Shown piece by piece: positions 29,775-39,108 of a DNA stretch of 64,000 nt. The notes beneath the pieces were generated by a model that did no database searches, had not been told where the DNA came from, and was given only the letters and a program-made list of their open reading frames with translations. The DNA is from DATJLY01 sp035532935. Lineage in GTDB: Bacteria; Pseudomonadota; Alphaproteobacteria; ATCC43930; CGMCC-115725. The stretch lies in assembly GCA_035532935.1 (NCBI GenBank), contig DATKQE010000090.1, positions 1 to 64,000 of the forward strand, written 5' to 3'. How positions within the stretch are numbered: the first letter of the stretch is position 1; each line of letters starts with the position of its first letter. A program made the position numbers and the translations under genes.

Positions 29775-30782
29775 ATGACGATCCGCGACGGCTTCATCGA
29801 AACCATCGGCAACACGCCGCTCATCCGGCTGCGCCGGGCATCGGCGGAAACCGGCTGCGACATTCTCGGCAAGGCCGAATTCCTCAATCCGGGCGGCTCG
29901 GTCAAGGACCGCGCCGCGCTCTTCATCGTCAAGGACGCGGAGGAGCGCGGGCTGCTCCACCCCGGCGGCGTCATCGTCGAGGGAACGGCCGGCAACACCG
30001 GGATCGGCCTCGCGCTCGTCGGCAATGCGCGCGGCTATCGTAGCATCATCGTCATGCCCGAGACCCAGAGCCAGGAAAAGAAGGACATGCTGCGCCTGTG
30101 CGGCGCCGACCTTCGCCTGGTGCCGGCCGTGCCCTATGCCAATCCAATGAATTATGTGCGCTATTCCGAGCGGCTTGCCGCCGAGGTCGCGGCCAGCGAC
30201 GCCAAGGGCGCAGTCTGGGCCAACCAGTTCGACAATCTCGCCAACCGCCGCGCCCATTACGAGACCACCGGCCCCGAGATCTGGAACGAAACTGGCGGCA
30301 AGGTCGACGCCTTCGTCGCCTCGGTCGGCACCGGCGGCACGCTCGCCGGCGTCGCCATGGCCCTCAAGGAGCGCAACAAGGCGGTCAACATCTACCTCGC
30401 CGATCCGCCCGGCTCGGCGATCTACAGCTATTACGCCCGCGGCGAACTGAAGGCCGAGGGCAGCTCGATTACCGAGGGCATCGGCCAGGGCCGCATCACC
30501 AAGAACCTCGAAGGCGCCCCGATCGATGGCTGGTTCCAGGTGCGCGACGAGGAGATGCTGCCGGTGCTGTTCGATCTCGTGCTCGAGGAGGGGCTGATCC
30601 TTGGCGGCTCGACCGGCGTCAACATCGTCGGCGCGATCAAGGCCGCGAAGGAGCTGGGCCCGGGCCACACCATCGTCACCGTGCTCGCCGATTACGGCAC
30701 GCGCTACCAGTCGAAACTGTTCAATCCCGCGTTCCTCAGGGAACGCAACCTGCCCGTCCCGCAATGGCTCGCGGCGAACTGA
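29775..30782 (+). CDS. cysK: Cysteine synthase A (O-acetylserine sulfhydrylase)
   Basis: This 335-residue PLP enzyme makes cysteine from O-acetylserine and sulfide. The PLP lysine is K44 in NPGGSVKDRAA. The substrate loop is EGTAGNTGIGLALVG, the phosphate-binding loop GTGGTLAG, and the C-terminal ILGGSTGVNIVGAIKAAKEL. It belongs to the longer alphaproteobacterial CysK type. sseA follows 23 bases later, and metC lies on the far side of the aap operon. Confidence 0.95.
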   Translation: MTIRDGFIETIGNTPLIRLRRASAETGCDILGKAEFLNPGGSVKDRAALFIVKDAEERGLLHPGGVIVEGTAGNTGIGLALVGNARGYRSIIVMPETQSQEKKDMLRLCGADLRLVPAVPYANPMNYVRYSERLAAEVAASDAKGAVWANQFDNLANRRAHYETTGPEIWNETGGKVDAFVASVGTGGTLAGVAMALKERNKAVNIYLADPPGSAIYSYYARGELKAEGSSITEGIGQGRITKNLEGAPIDGWFQVRDEEMLPVLFDLVLEEGLILGGSTGVNIVGAIKAAKELGPGHTIVTVLADYGTRYQSKLFNPAFLRERNLPVPQWLAAN

Positions 30783-30805
30783 GCCGCGAGACCCTGGAGC
30801 CCGTC

Positions 30806-31669
30806 ATGTCCTACGCCCATCCCGAAGCGCTGGTCTCGACCGAATGGCTTGCCGCCCATCTCGACGACCCCAAGGTCGCGATCGTCGATGGCTCGTTCAC
30901 GCTGCCGGGAGTGACGCCGACGGCACAGCAGAACTACGCCAGCCGGCACCTTGCCGGCGCGGTGTTCTTCGATATCGACCAGATCGCCGATCACGGCAAT
31001 CCGCTGCCGCACATGCTGCCCACGCCCGACGCCTTCGCGCGCGCGGCCGGCGCGCTCGGCCTCGGCGACGGGCAGAGGATCGTCGTCTACGATCTCGCCG
31101 GCCTCGGCGCCGCGCCGCGGGTGTGGTGGATGCTGCGCATCTTCGGCCATGCGGATGTGGCGGTGCTCGACGGCGGCCTGCCGAAATGGCTCGCCGAGGG
31201 GCGTCCGGTGACGCAAGACGTGCCGCACCCGCCCGTGCGCCGCTTCACCGCGCGCTTTGATCCGCGCCTGGTGCGCAGCAAGGACGAACTCGTCGCCAAT
31301 CTCGCGAGCCGGCGCGAGGTCGTGGTCGATGCCCGTTCCGGCGGCCGCTTTGCCGGCACGGCAGCCGAGCCGCGGCCGGGGCTGCGCGCGGGACACATTC
31401 CGGGCAGCGTCAATCTCCCCTCGAACGAGCTTGCCGATGCCAAGACCAAGACCGTGCTCGGCGCCGACGCGCTCGCGGCGCGGCTCGCAGCGGCAGGGCT
31501 GTCGCCGGACCGGCCGGTGGTCGCGAGCTGCGGCTCGGGCGTGAGTGCCTGCGTCATCGCCTTCGGCATGCATCTCGTCGGCTGGCCGGCGGTCGCGATC
31601 TATGATGGCTCGTGGTCGGAATGGGGCCTGCCAGGCGACACGCCCATCGCCACCGGCCCCGCCGGCTGA
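30806..31669 (+). CDS. sseA: 3-mercaptopyruvate sulfurtransferase
   Basis: This 287-residue tandem rhodanese has a non-catalytic first domain (about 1-140, with YASRHLAGAVFFDIDQIADH) and a catalytic second domain. The active loop is CGSGVSA at about 242, matching the mercaptopyruvate-type CGSGVTA and not the thiosulfate-type CRxGxR. HLAGAVFFD and HIPGSVNLPSNEL are typical rhodanese strands. It probably forms an operon with cysK and links cysteine breakdown to sulfane sulfur. Confidence 0.93.
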   Translation: MSYAHPEALVSTEWLAAHLDDPKVAIVDGSFTLPGVTPTAQQNYASRHLAGAVFFDIDQIADHGNPLPHMLPTPDAFARAAGALGLGDGQRIVVYDLAGLGAAPRVWWMLRIFGHADVAVLDGGLPKWLAEGRPVTQDVPHPPVRRFTARFDPRLVRSKDELVANLASRREVVVDARSGGRFAGTAAEPRPGLRAGHIPGSVNLPSNELADAKTKTVLGADALAARLAAAGLSPDRPVVASCGSGVSACVIAFGMHLVGWPAVAIYDGSWSEWGLPGDTPIATGPAG

Positions 31670-31685
31670 CGCCGGCTTCGCCGCT

Positions 31686-32438
31686 TCAGTGACCGAGAAT
31701 ACGGCTCAGAAAAATCCGCGTCCGATCGCTTTCCGGGGCAGCGAAGAATTGCGCGGGCGGCGCGCGCTCGACGATCTCGCCCGCGTCCATGAACACCATC
31801 ATGTCGGCGACGGTGCGGGCAAAGCCCATCTCGTGGGTGACGCAGATCATGGTCATGCCTTCCTCGGCCAGCGCCACCATCACGTCGAGCACCTCCTTGA
31901 TCATTTCGGGATCGAGCGCCGAGGTCGGCTCGTCGAACAGCATCACTTGCGGGCGCATGCACAAGGCGCGCGCGATCGCCACGCGCTGCTGCTGGCCGCC
32001 GGAGAGCTGGCCGGGATATTTTGCGGCCTGCTCGGGAATGTGGACCCGCTCGAGGAAATGCATCGCCAATTCCTCGGCCTCCTTGCGCCTCATCCGCCGT
32101 ACCCAGATCGGCGCGAGTGTCAAATTGTCGAGCACGGTGAGATGCGGGAAGAGGTTGAAATGCTGGAACACCATGCCGACCTCGCGCCGGATCGCCTCGA
32201 CCTGCTTCAAATCGCCGGTGAGCGCGTTGCCGTCGACGACGATCTCGCCCGCCTCGTGCGTCTCGAGCCGGTTGATGCAGCGGATCATGGTCGATTTGCC
32301 CGAGCCCGATGGGCCGCACACCACGACCCGCTCGCCGCGCCCGACGGTGAGCGAGATATCGTTGAGCGCATGATAGGCGCCGTACCATTTGTGCACATGG
32401 CGCAGCTCGATCATCGCCGGGCGGTCGCCGCCGTTCAT
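31686..32438 (-). CDS. aapP: General L-amino acid ABC transporter ATPase
   Basis: This 250-residue PAAT-family ATPase has Walker A GPSGSGKSTMIRCINRLE, QxxFNLFPHLTVLDNL, signature LSGGQQQRVAIARAL, Walker B VMLFDEPTSALDPE and the H-loop VTHEMGFAR. It energises uptake of polar amino acids. Its ATG overlaps the aapM stop (ATGA). It is the last gene of aapJQMP and converges on sseA with 16 bases between stops. Confidence 0.95.
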   Translation of the reverse strand: MNGGDRPAMIELRHVHKWYGAYHALNDISLTVGRGERVVVCGPSGSGKSTMIRCINRLETHEAGEIVVDGNALTGDLKQVEAIRREVGMVFQHFNLFPHLTVLDNLTLAPIWVRRMRRKEAEELAMHFLERVHIPEQAAKYPGQLSGGQQQRVAIARALCMRPQVMLFDEPTSALDPEMIKEVLDVMVALAEEGMTMICVTHEMGFARTVADMMVFMDAGEIVERAPPAQFFAAPESDRTRIFLSRILGH

Positions 32439-33532
32439 CGCCGTCCTCCGGCGAGGCTGCGCTCGAGTGCCTGGCTGTAGCGCGACATGAAGAAGCAGAA
32501 CGCGAAATAGATGACGGCGACGAAGGCATAGGCCTCGGGATAGAAGCCGCGCCAGCGCGGATCGGTGATGGCGTTGGCGGCGGTCGACATGAGATCGAAC
32601 AAGCCGATGATGGTGACGAGCGTGGTGTCCTTAAAACCGGCGATTAAGACGTTGACCAGCGGCGGAATCGCGATCTTGAGCGCCAGCGGCAAAATGACGA
32701 GCGCCATCTTGCGCCCAAAGCCGAGCCCCAGCGCATCCGCGGCTTCTTCCTGGCCCTTGGGAATGGCCTGGAGCCCGCCGCGTACCACCTCGGCGAGATA
32801 GGCGGCATAGAACAGCACGAAGCCCAGTTGCGCGCGCAGCAGATTGTTGACCGTCACCCCCGCGGGCAGGAACAGCGGCAGCATCACCGAGGCCATGAAC
32901 AGGACGGTGATGAGCGGAACGCCGCGCACCAGCTCGATATAGGCCACCGCCAGTGCGCGCACCGCCGGCATGCTCGAGCGCCGCGCCAGCGCCAGCACGA
33001 TCGCCAGCGGAAAGGCCAGCGCCAGACCGACGATGGCGAGGATGAGGGTGAGCGGCAGCCCGCTCCACCGATCGGTCCCGACCGGCTCGAGCCCCGCCAC
33101 GCCGCCCGCCATGAGCACAAGGTTGATGGCGATGCCCGCCAGCCACAGCACGGCGATGCGCCAGCCCAGGAGGCGCCGCGCGCAACTCGCCAACAGCAGC
33201 GCCACGAACAGCACGACGACGACGAGCGGCCGCCATTGCTCGGCATAGGGATAGCGGCCGAACAGGATGAACCGCGCCCAGTAGCCGAGAAACGCCCAGC
33301 ACGCGCCCTTGCCGCCGCTCGCCGCGATGCAGGCGCGCCCGTCGGGTGCCGACCACACGGCATGAATGACGGCCCAATCGGCGAGCGCCCACCCCGCCCG
33401 CGCGATGAGATAGACCGCGAGGAGGGTGGCGATCGAGCTGAAGACGCCGCCGAACAGATTGGCGCGCATCCAGCGCCACGCCTGCCGCGCGGGCTCGGGC
33501 CGCTTGCCGTTCGCAAGAAACGCATCTGCCAT
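32435..33532 (-). CDS. aapM: General L-amino acid ABC transporter permease AapM
   Basis: This 365-residue inner-membrane subunit has about eight helices, a large periplasmic segment before the core (typical AapM/BztC), and the permease motif RGGLQAIPKGQEEAADALGL followed by ILPLALKIAIPPLVN (EAA loop). VELVRGVPLITVLFMASVML is also conserved. It is 3 bases from the aapQ stop and overlaps aapP. Confidence 0.94.
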   Translation of the reverse strand: MADAFLANGKRPEPARQAWRWMRANLFGGVFSSIATLLAVYLIARAGWALADWAVIHAVWSAPDGRACIAASGGKGACWAFLGYWARFILFGRYPYAEQWRPLVVVVLFVALLLASCARRLLGWRIAVLWLAGIAINLVLMAGGVAGLEPVGTDRWSGLPLTLILAIVGLALAFPLAIVLALARRSSMPAVRALAVAYIELVRGVPLITVLFMASVMLPLFLPAGVTVNNLLRAQLGFVLFYAAYLAEVVRGGLQAIPKGQEEAADALGLGFGRKMALVILPLALKIAIPPLVNVLIAGFKDTTLVTIIGLFDLMSTAANAITDPRWRGFYPEAYAFVAVIYFAFCFFMSRYSQALERSLAGGRR

Positions 33533-33535
33533 CGC

Positions 33536-34669
33536 TCAAGGTCCCACGCGGGTGACGCGGCGGTTGAACCAGTTCATCGACAGCGAGGTGACAAGGCTGA
33601 TGGCGAGGTAGATCGCCATCATCAGCGCGATCGCCTCGACCGCCTGACCGGTCTGGTTGAGCGTCGTGTTGGTGATCGACATCAGCTCGGGATAGCCGAT
33701 GGCGATGGCGAGCGAGCTGTTCTTGGTGAGGGCGAGATACTCGTTCAGCATCGGCGGAACGATGATGCGCAGCGCCTGGGGCAGGACCACGAGGCGCAGC
33801 GTCTGGGCCGGGTTCAGCCCGAGCGCCAGCGCCGCCTCGGTCTGGCCGCGGCTCACCCCCTCGATGCCGCTGCGCACGATCTCGGCGATGAAGGCCGCGG
33901 TATAGACCGTGAGCCCGAACAGCAGCGCCGCGAATTCGGGCGATAGCGACGCGCCGCCGACGAAATTGAAGAAATGCAGCACCGGCCGGTTCCAGGCGAG
34001 CGGCGCGCCGCCGGCCACGAACACGGCGAGCGGCAGCCCCGCCACTAGCGCCGCGGCGATCGCAGCCGACACCCTACGCTGCCGACCCCACCGAAGCATC
34101 GCCCAGCCGGCGATCAGCGCCACGACCAGCGCAAGTCCCATCCAGCGATAGACCGGCGCATAGACCGGCACCGGAAAGACGATGCCGCGCACCGAGACGA
34201 ACACGTCCGGCAGCGGCTGCCACGCTTGGCGCAGCGGCGGTGCGCTCACCCGCAAAAGGTCCCACCACACGATGAGCTGCAGCAGCAGCGGCACGTTGCG
34301 CAGCGCCTCGACATAGACCAGCGCCGCCTGGCGCACGAGCCAGTTGCGCGCCAGCCGCGCGATCCCGATCGCCGTCCCGAGCACGGTCGCGAGCACCACG
34401 CCGAGCGAGGCAACGAAAAGTGTGTTGCACAATCCCACCAGCAGCGCCCGGCCATAGCTGTCGGCAGGCGTATAGGCGATGAGCGATTCGCCGATGGCGA
34501 AGGACGCCTGGTGGTACAGATAGCCGAAGCCGGAGGTGATCCCCTCCCGCGCCAGATTGACCAGCGCATTGTGGACGAGATAGGCGGCGAGCGCGACCAC
34601 GCTGGCGGCGACGGCGATCTGGGCAAGCGCGGCGCGCAGGCGCGGATCGCCGGGCGAAAAGGCGCGCAC
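33536..34669 (-). CDS. aapQ: General L-amino acid ABC transporter permease AapQ
   Basis: This 377-residue permease begins at GTG 34669, 12 bases after aapJ. Features are GFGYLYHQASFAIGESLIAY, the transport-core YVEALRNVPLLLQLIVWWDL, the EAA loop RSGIEGVSRGQTEAALALGL followed by VVLPQALRIIVPPMLNEYLA, and TKNSSLAIAIGYPEL. The large insertion between helices 3 and 4 is the AapQ/BztB hallmark. Confidence 0.94.
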   Translation of the reverse strand: MRAFSPGDPRLRAALAQIAVAASVVALAAYLVHNALVNLAREGITSGFGYLYHQASFAIGESLIAYTPADSYGRALLVGLCNTLFVASLGVVLATVLGTAIGIARLARNWLVRQAALVYVEALRNVPLLLQLIVWWDLLRVSAPPLRQAWQPLPDVFVSVRGIVFPVPVYAPVYRWMGLALVVALIAGWAMLRWGRQRRVSAAIAAALVAGLPLAVFVAGGAPLAWNRPVLHFFNFVGGASLSPEFAALLFGLTVYTAAFIAEIVRSGIEGVSRGQTEAALALGLNPAQTLRLVVLPQALRIIVPPMLNEYLALTKNSSLAIAIGYPELMSITNTTLNQTGQAVEAIALMMAIYLAISLVTSLSMNWFNRRVTRVGP

Positions 34670-34681
34670 CGCGGCGCCGCC

Positions 34682-35722
34682 TCAGCGGATGGGCATGCCG
34701 TACATCAGGCCGCCCTGCGTCCACAGCCGGTTGAGGCCGCGCTCGAGCTTCAGCGGCGAATCCGCGCCGACGTTGCGATCGAAGGATTGGCCGTAATTGC
34801 CGACCTGCTTGATGACGTCGTAGAGCCACTTGTTGTCGAGATGCAGCGCCTTGCCCATGCCGGGCGTTGTCCCGAGCATGCGCTGGATCTCCGGGTCGTC
34901 GCTCTTCAGCATCGCATCAACGTTCTTCGAGGTGATCCCCTTCTCCTCGGCGTCGATCATGCCGTACACCACCCACTTGACGATGTTGAACCACTCGTCG
35001 TCGCCTTGCCGCACCGCCGGCGCCAGCGGCTCCTTCGAAATCACCTCTGGCAGGATGACGTAGTCCGCGGGGTTGGGCGCCTTGGCGGCTCGCGTCGCCG
35101 CGAGGCCCGAGCGATCCGTGGTATAGGCGTCGCACCGGTCCGAGAAGAACGCGTTCTCGACCTCGTCGAGCTTCTCGATGACGAGCGGCTTGAAGGTCAT
35201 GTGGTTCTTGCGGAAATAGTCGGTGAGATTGAGCTCGGTCGTGGTGCCAGGCTGAACGCAGATGGTCGCGCCATTGAGCTGCTTGGCGCTGGTGACGCCG
35301 AGCTTCTTCGCCACCATGAAGCCCTGACCATCGTAGTAGTTCACCGGCGCGAAGGTGAGGCCGAGCTCGGTGTCTCGCGTCAAGGTCCAGGTGGTATTGC
35401 GTGTGAGTACGTCCGCCTCGCCAGATTGCAGGATGGTGAAGCGCTGCTCCGCCGTCGCCGGTATGAATTTCGTCTTCTCGGCATTGCCGAACACCGCCGC
35501 GGCAATGGCGCGGCAGACATCGACGTCGAGACCGGTGTAATGCCCCTGCCGGTCCGGCATCGAGAAGCCGGCGAGCCCGGTCGTCACCGCGCAGGTGACG
35601 TAGCCCTTGGCCCGCACCGCGGCGAGCGTCGGGCCGGCCGCGGCCGTCGCCGCCACGGCGATCATGAAAGCCACGCCGGCCAGCGCCGCGCCGAACCACC
35701 GCATCAATACCATGGACCGCAT
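34682..35722 (-). CDS. aapJ: General L-amino acid ABC transporter substrate-binding protein
   Basis: This 346-residue periplasmic receptor is the first gene of the aap operon. Its signal peptide (MRWFGAALAGVAFMIAVAAT) is followed by LAAVRAKGYVTCAVTTGLAG, the ligand region GLDVDVCRAIAAAVFG, TILQSGEADVLTRNTTWTLT and NYGQSFDRNVG near the end. AapJ/BztA proteins bind glutamate, aspartate and other polar amino acids. Two later in-frame ATGs (35713, 35704) are possible starts. Confidence 0.94.
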   Translation of the reverse strand: MRSMVLMRWFGAALAGVAFMIAVAATAAAGPTLAAVRAKGYVTCAVTTGLAGFSMPDRQGHYTGLDVDVCRAIAAAVFGNAEKTKFIPATAEQRFTILQSGEADVLTRNTTWTLTRDTELGLTFAPVNYYDGQGFMVAKKLGVTSAKQLNGATICVQPGTTTELNLTDYFRKNHMTFKPLVIEKLDEVENAFFSDRCDAYTTDRSGLAATRAAKAPNPADYVILPEVISKEPLAPAVRQGDDEWFNIVKWVVYGMIDAEEKGITSKNVDAMLKSDDPEIQRMLGTTPGMGKALHLDNKWLYDVIKQVGNYGQSFDRNVGADSPLKLERGLNRLWTQGGLMYGMPIR

Positions 35723-35837
35723 CCCCTCGCCGCAGTGCCTGGCATCATAGCCCAGGGGCGCGGCATTCTCCTACTTCCGCCGAGGCGCGGCGCGATGCAA
35801 GATACGGTCCGTCATCCCCGCCGAGGCGACGCCGCAC

Positions 35838-37016
35838 ATGCGCAGCAAATCCCGCAAAATCGACACCCTCCTCGCCCATGCCGGGCGTGCGCCCGAAGCC
35901 AATTTCGGTATCGTCAATCCGCCGGTCTATCATGCCTCGACCGTGCTGCATCAAACCGTCGCTGCGCTCGAGAAGGCGCAGGCCAATCGTTATAACCAGG
36001 TGACATATGGCCGCCACGGCACGCCGACGACGTTTGCGCTCGAAGAGGCGGTGGCGGCAGTCGAGGGCGGCTACCGTGCCACGGCCTTCTGTTCGGGCGC
36101 GGCGTGCTGCTTTGCCGCGATCCTCGCCTTCGTCAAATCGGGCGATCATGTGCTGGTGACCGATTCCGTCTATGGGCCGGTGCGCGCCTTCTGCACCGGC
36201 TTTCTCGAGCGGTTCGGCGTCGCCACGACGTTCTACGACCCGGCCATCGGCGCCGGCATCGCCGGGCTGATCCGCCCCGAGACCCGCCTCGTCTATCTCG
36301 AGAGCCCCGGCTCCCTCACCTTCGAGGTCCAGGACGTGCCGGCGATCGTCGCCGCCGCCAAGGCGCGCGGGGTGCGTACGGCGATCGACAATACCTGGGC
36401 GGCGCCACTGTTCTTCAAGCCGCTCGCGCTCGGCGTCGATGTCGAAGTGATTTCGGCGACCAAGTACATCGTCGGTCATTCTGACGTGATGATGGGCATC
36501 GCGGTGTGCAACGAGGAAACCTTCCTGCCGGTACGCACCGCGGCAACGCAGCTCGGCAACCACGCCGCGCCGGATGATTGCTATCTCGCGCTCCGCGGAT
36601 TGCGCACGGCCGGCGTGCGGATGCGCCAGCACGAGGCACAAGGGATCGCGCTGGCGCGCTGGCTCGCGGGCCGGCCCGAGGTCGCGCGCGTGCTGCACCC
36701 GGCGCTTGCGGACGATCCCGGCCATGCGCTGTGGCAGCGCGACTTCACCGGCGCGAGCGGGCTCTTCGCCATCATACTGCGGCAGGGCACGCCGAAAAAG
36801 GCGATCGATGCCATGCTCGACGGCATGGAGCTGTTCGGCATGGGCGCGAGCTGGGGCGGATTCGAAAGTCTGATCCTGCCGGTCCATCCCGAACGGCTGC
36901 GCACCGCGGTGCCGTGGCAGAAGGGACCGGTGCTGCGGCTCCACGCCGGGCTCGAGGACAGGGAAGACCTGATCGCCGATCTCGCGCGCGGCTTCGACCG
37001 CCTCAACACGGCATGA
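35838..37016 (+). CDS. metC: Cystathionine beta-lyase
   Basis: This 392-residue PLP enzyme of the Cys/Met gamma family splits cystathionine to homocysteine, pyruvate and ammonia. It has YHASTVLHQTV, NQVTYGRHGTPTTFALEEAV, the PLP-stacking strand TDSVYGPVRAFC, YLESPGSLTFEVQD, the aspartate in IDNTWAAPLFF and the PLP lysine at about 209 (SATKYIVGHSDVMMG). WGGFESL near the C-terminus is the beta-lyase signature. Its stop overlaps the modC start (ATGA). Confidence 0.94.
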   Translation: MRSKSRKIDTLLAHAGRAPEANFGIVNPPVYHASTVLHQTVAALEKAQANRYNQVTYGRHGTPTTFALEEAVAAVEGGYRATAFCSGAACCFAAILAFVKSGDHVLVTDSVYGPVRAFCTGFLERFGVATTFYDPAIGAGIAGLIRPETRLVYLESPGSLTFEVQDVPAIVAAAKARGVRTAIDNTWAAPLFFKPLALGVDVEVISATKYIVGHSDVMMGIAVCNEETFLPVRTAATQLGNHAAPDDCYLALRGLRTAGVRMRQHEAQGIALARWLAGRPEVARVLHPALADDPGHALWQRDFTGASGLFAIILRQGTPKKAIDAMLDGMELFGMGASWGGFESLILPVHPERLRTAVPWQKGPVLRLHAGLEDREDLIADLARGFDRLNTA

Positions 37017-38152
37017 TCGAGGTTTTCGTCACCAAGCGGCTTGGCGGATTTACGCTCGATGCCAGCTTCTTCGCCGCGGCCAGCGGCATCACAGCACTGT
37101 TCGGCCGTTCCGGCGCCGGCAAGACCAGCCTCGTCAATGCGCTGGCGGGGCTGCTTCGGCCCGACGCCGGACGCATCGTCGTGCGCGGTGAGGTGCTGTT
37201 CGATGCCGCGCGCGGCATCGACGTGCCGCCGGAGCGGCGCCGCCTCGGTTATGTCTTCCAAGAGTCGCTGCTCTTTCCCCACTATTCGGTGCGCGGCAAC
37301 CTGCTCTACGGCCGCCGCGGCAGCGGCGCGGACGCGGCGCGGCGCTTTGATGCCACAGTGGCGCTGCTCGGGCTCGAGGCCCTGCTCGAGCGCCGACCGA
37401 ACGGACTCTCAGGCGGCGAGAAACAGCGCGTGGCATTGGGACGGGCGCTCCTCGCCGAGCCGCGTCTCCTGCTGATGGACGAGCCGCTGGCCGCGCTCGA
37501 TGCGCCGCGCAAGGCAGAGATCCTTCCGTTCATCGAGCGGCTGCGCGACGAGATGGGGGTTCCGATCGTCTATGTCACTCATCAGATGGAAGAGATCGTG
37601 CGGCTCGCCGATACGCTGGTTCTCCTCTCCGAGGGGCGCGTCGCCGCGATCGGATCGGTCGAAGATCTGTCGAGCCGTCTCGATCTGCGGCCGCTGACCG
37701 GGCGCTACGAGGCGGGAGCGGTGATCCGCGCCGAGATCGCCGCGCACGATCCCGAGTTCGGCCTGACGCAGCTCGCCTTTCCCGGCGGACGGCTCAATGT
37801 CGCGCGGCTCGATCTGCCGACCGGCACCAAGGTTCGGGTCCGGGTGCGCGCGCGCGACGTCGTGCTTTCGACGGCGCCGCAAGCGGGTCTTTCCATCCGC
37901 AATTCCATCCCGGGCCGCGTGGTCGAGATCGCGTCCGATCCAGGTCCGATCGTGGACTTGCGGCTCGATATCGGGACCGGCGCGCAACCGGTCATTCTCT
38001 GGGCGCGCATCACGCGCCGCGCGCTCACCGAGCTGGAGCTCGCGCCCGGAAGTCCGGTCCATGCCATGGTCAAGACCGTGGCGCTCGACCGCGGCAGCTT
38101 TGCCCGCTACGCCCCGGGCGTGCCGGCGCTGGGCGAAAGCGAAGCGTCGTGA
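37013..38152 (+). CDS. modC: Molybdate ABC transporter ATPase ModC, without modA/modB
   Basis: This 379-residue ATPase has the Walker A GRSGAGKTSLVNALAGLL, signature LSGGEKQRVALGRALL, Walker B LLLMDEPLAALD, and H-loop VTHQMEEIVRLAD. The C-terminal third is a Mop/TOBE-like domain (about 290-360, LSIRNSIPGRVVEIASDPGP), which senses molybdate in ModC. It starts inside the metC stop codon. The usual partners modA and modB are not present, and the next gene is unrelated. Confidence 0.9.
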   Translation: MIEVFVTKRLGGFTLDASFFAAASGITALFGRSGAGKTSLVNALAGLLRPDAGRIVVRGEVLFDAARGIDVPPERRRLGYVFQESLLFPHYSVRGNLLYGRRGSGADAARRFDATVALLGLEALLERRPNGLSGGEKQRVALGRALLAEPRLLLMDEPLAALDAPRKAEILPFIERLRDEMGVPIVYVTHQMEEIVRLADTLVLLSEGRVAAIGSVEDLSSRLDLRPLTGRYEAGAVIRAEIAAHDPEFGLTQLAFPGGRLNVARLDLPTGTKVRVRVRARDVVLSTAPQAGLSIRNSIPGRVVEIASDPGPIVDLRLDIGTGAQPVILWARITRRALTELELAPGSPVHAMVKTVALDRGSFARYAPGVPALGESEAS

Positions 38153-38293
38153 CGGACGCAGATCAGGGACCGCGCTGCCCCGCCGCTTCGCCGGCATTTG
38201 CATCGATTGCCGCGGGTTCGTAATCGTCGGTCAATACCTCGCGCCTAAGATCGGCGGCGTTCTTTTCTTCCTTCGATCGGTGCGCGGTTTGCG

Positions 38294-38629
38294 ATGCGGA
38301 GCACGGAAGGGTTGCAGGACGATGAGGCCGTAGCGGACGCGGCGCTGGCCGAGCGGCGGCGACACAAGCGCAAACCGGTGCTGTGGGCGGCCCGCGTCGA
38401 GACGCGCGACGGCCCGTGCGAATGCATCATCCTCGATCTCTCGCTGGGCGGCGCCAAGCTGCGCGGCAACACCGCCGTGGCGGCGAAACAGGTCGTCACG
38501 CTGGTCATCGACCGGTTCGGGGCGCTCAGGGCCGAGGTGGTGTGGTCGCGCCTCAATTATTTGGGTCTGCGCTTCGTCGACACGCCCGACCAGATCGCCC
38601 ATATCCTCGGGGCGACGCTGCCGCTCTGA
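38294..38629 (+). CDS. PilZ-domain protein
   Basis: This 111-residue single-domain protein is probably a cyclic di-GMP receptor. It has the N-terminal arginine motif (AERRRHKRKPVLWAAR, RxxxR type) and the second motif LDLSLGGAKLRGN (D-x-S-x-x-G). The end is GLRFVDTPDQI. The output partner is unknown. The upstream 140 bases (38153-38293) show no gene. It converges on the COQ10/RatA-like gene with 6 bases between stops. Confidence 0.85.
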   Translation: MRSTEGLQDDEAVADAALAERRRHKRKPVLWAARVETRDGPCECIILDLSLGGAKLRGNTAVAAKQVVTLVIDRFGALRAEVVWSRLNYLGLRFVDTPDQIAHILGATLPL

Positions 38630-38635
38630 GCCGGT

Positions 38636-39103
38636 TCACACCGGTTTCATCGCGGCGTTCGCGTCGGGCGCGTCGCCGTAAAGCTGCCGCGCGCGGCCCT
38701 CGAACGACGAGACCATGCGCCGCACCGCCTCGTTGAACAGCATCTCGATGATCTTCTGCAGCATGCGCGAGCGGAACGCGAAATCGACATAGAAGTCGAG
38801 GATGCAGCTGCCGTCGGGCTGCGGCTCGAACAGCCAGTGATTGTCGAGGTGGCGGAACGGGCCCTCGCTGTAGCGCACGTCGATGCGGCCCGGGCGGTCG
38901 AGGACGACGCGCGAGGTGAAGCGCTCGCGCACCATGCGGTAGCCGATGAGAAGATCGGCGACGATGAGATTGCCCGTGTGTTCGCGGATACGCGCGCCAA
39001 GGCACCAGGGCAGGAATTCGGGGTAGCGCTCCACATCGGCGACGAGTTCGAAGAGCTGTTCGGCGCGATAGGGCAGACGGCGCCGCTCGGCATGCGTCGG
39101 CAT
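38636..39103 (-). CDS. COQ10/RatA-family START-domain protein
   Basis: This 155-residue protein has the signature YRAEQLFELVADVERYPEFL followed by PWCLGARI, then a beta-sheet ending in LDFYVDFAFRSRMLQKIIEM and a C-terminal helix. Family members bind ubiquinone (COQ10) or have been called RatA in E. coli. Next to lipA in alphaproteobacteria it is best viewed as a ubiquinone-binding accessory of respiration. It is 5 bases downstream of lipA. Confidence 0.9.
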   Translation of the reverse strand: MPTHAERRRLPYRAEQLFELVADVERYPEFLPWCLGARIREHTGNLIVADLLIGYRMVRERFTSRVVLDRPGRIDVRYSEGPFRHLDNHWLFEPQPDGSCILDFYVDFAFRSRMLQKIIEMLFNEAVRRMVSSFEGRARQLYGDAPDANAAMKPV

Positions 39104-39108
39104 CGCGT

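Noticed and set aside
38153..38293. Riboswitch or small gene before the PilZ gene
   Set aside because: The 140 bases show no recognisable aptamer pattern, no conserved frame and no strong hairpin.
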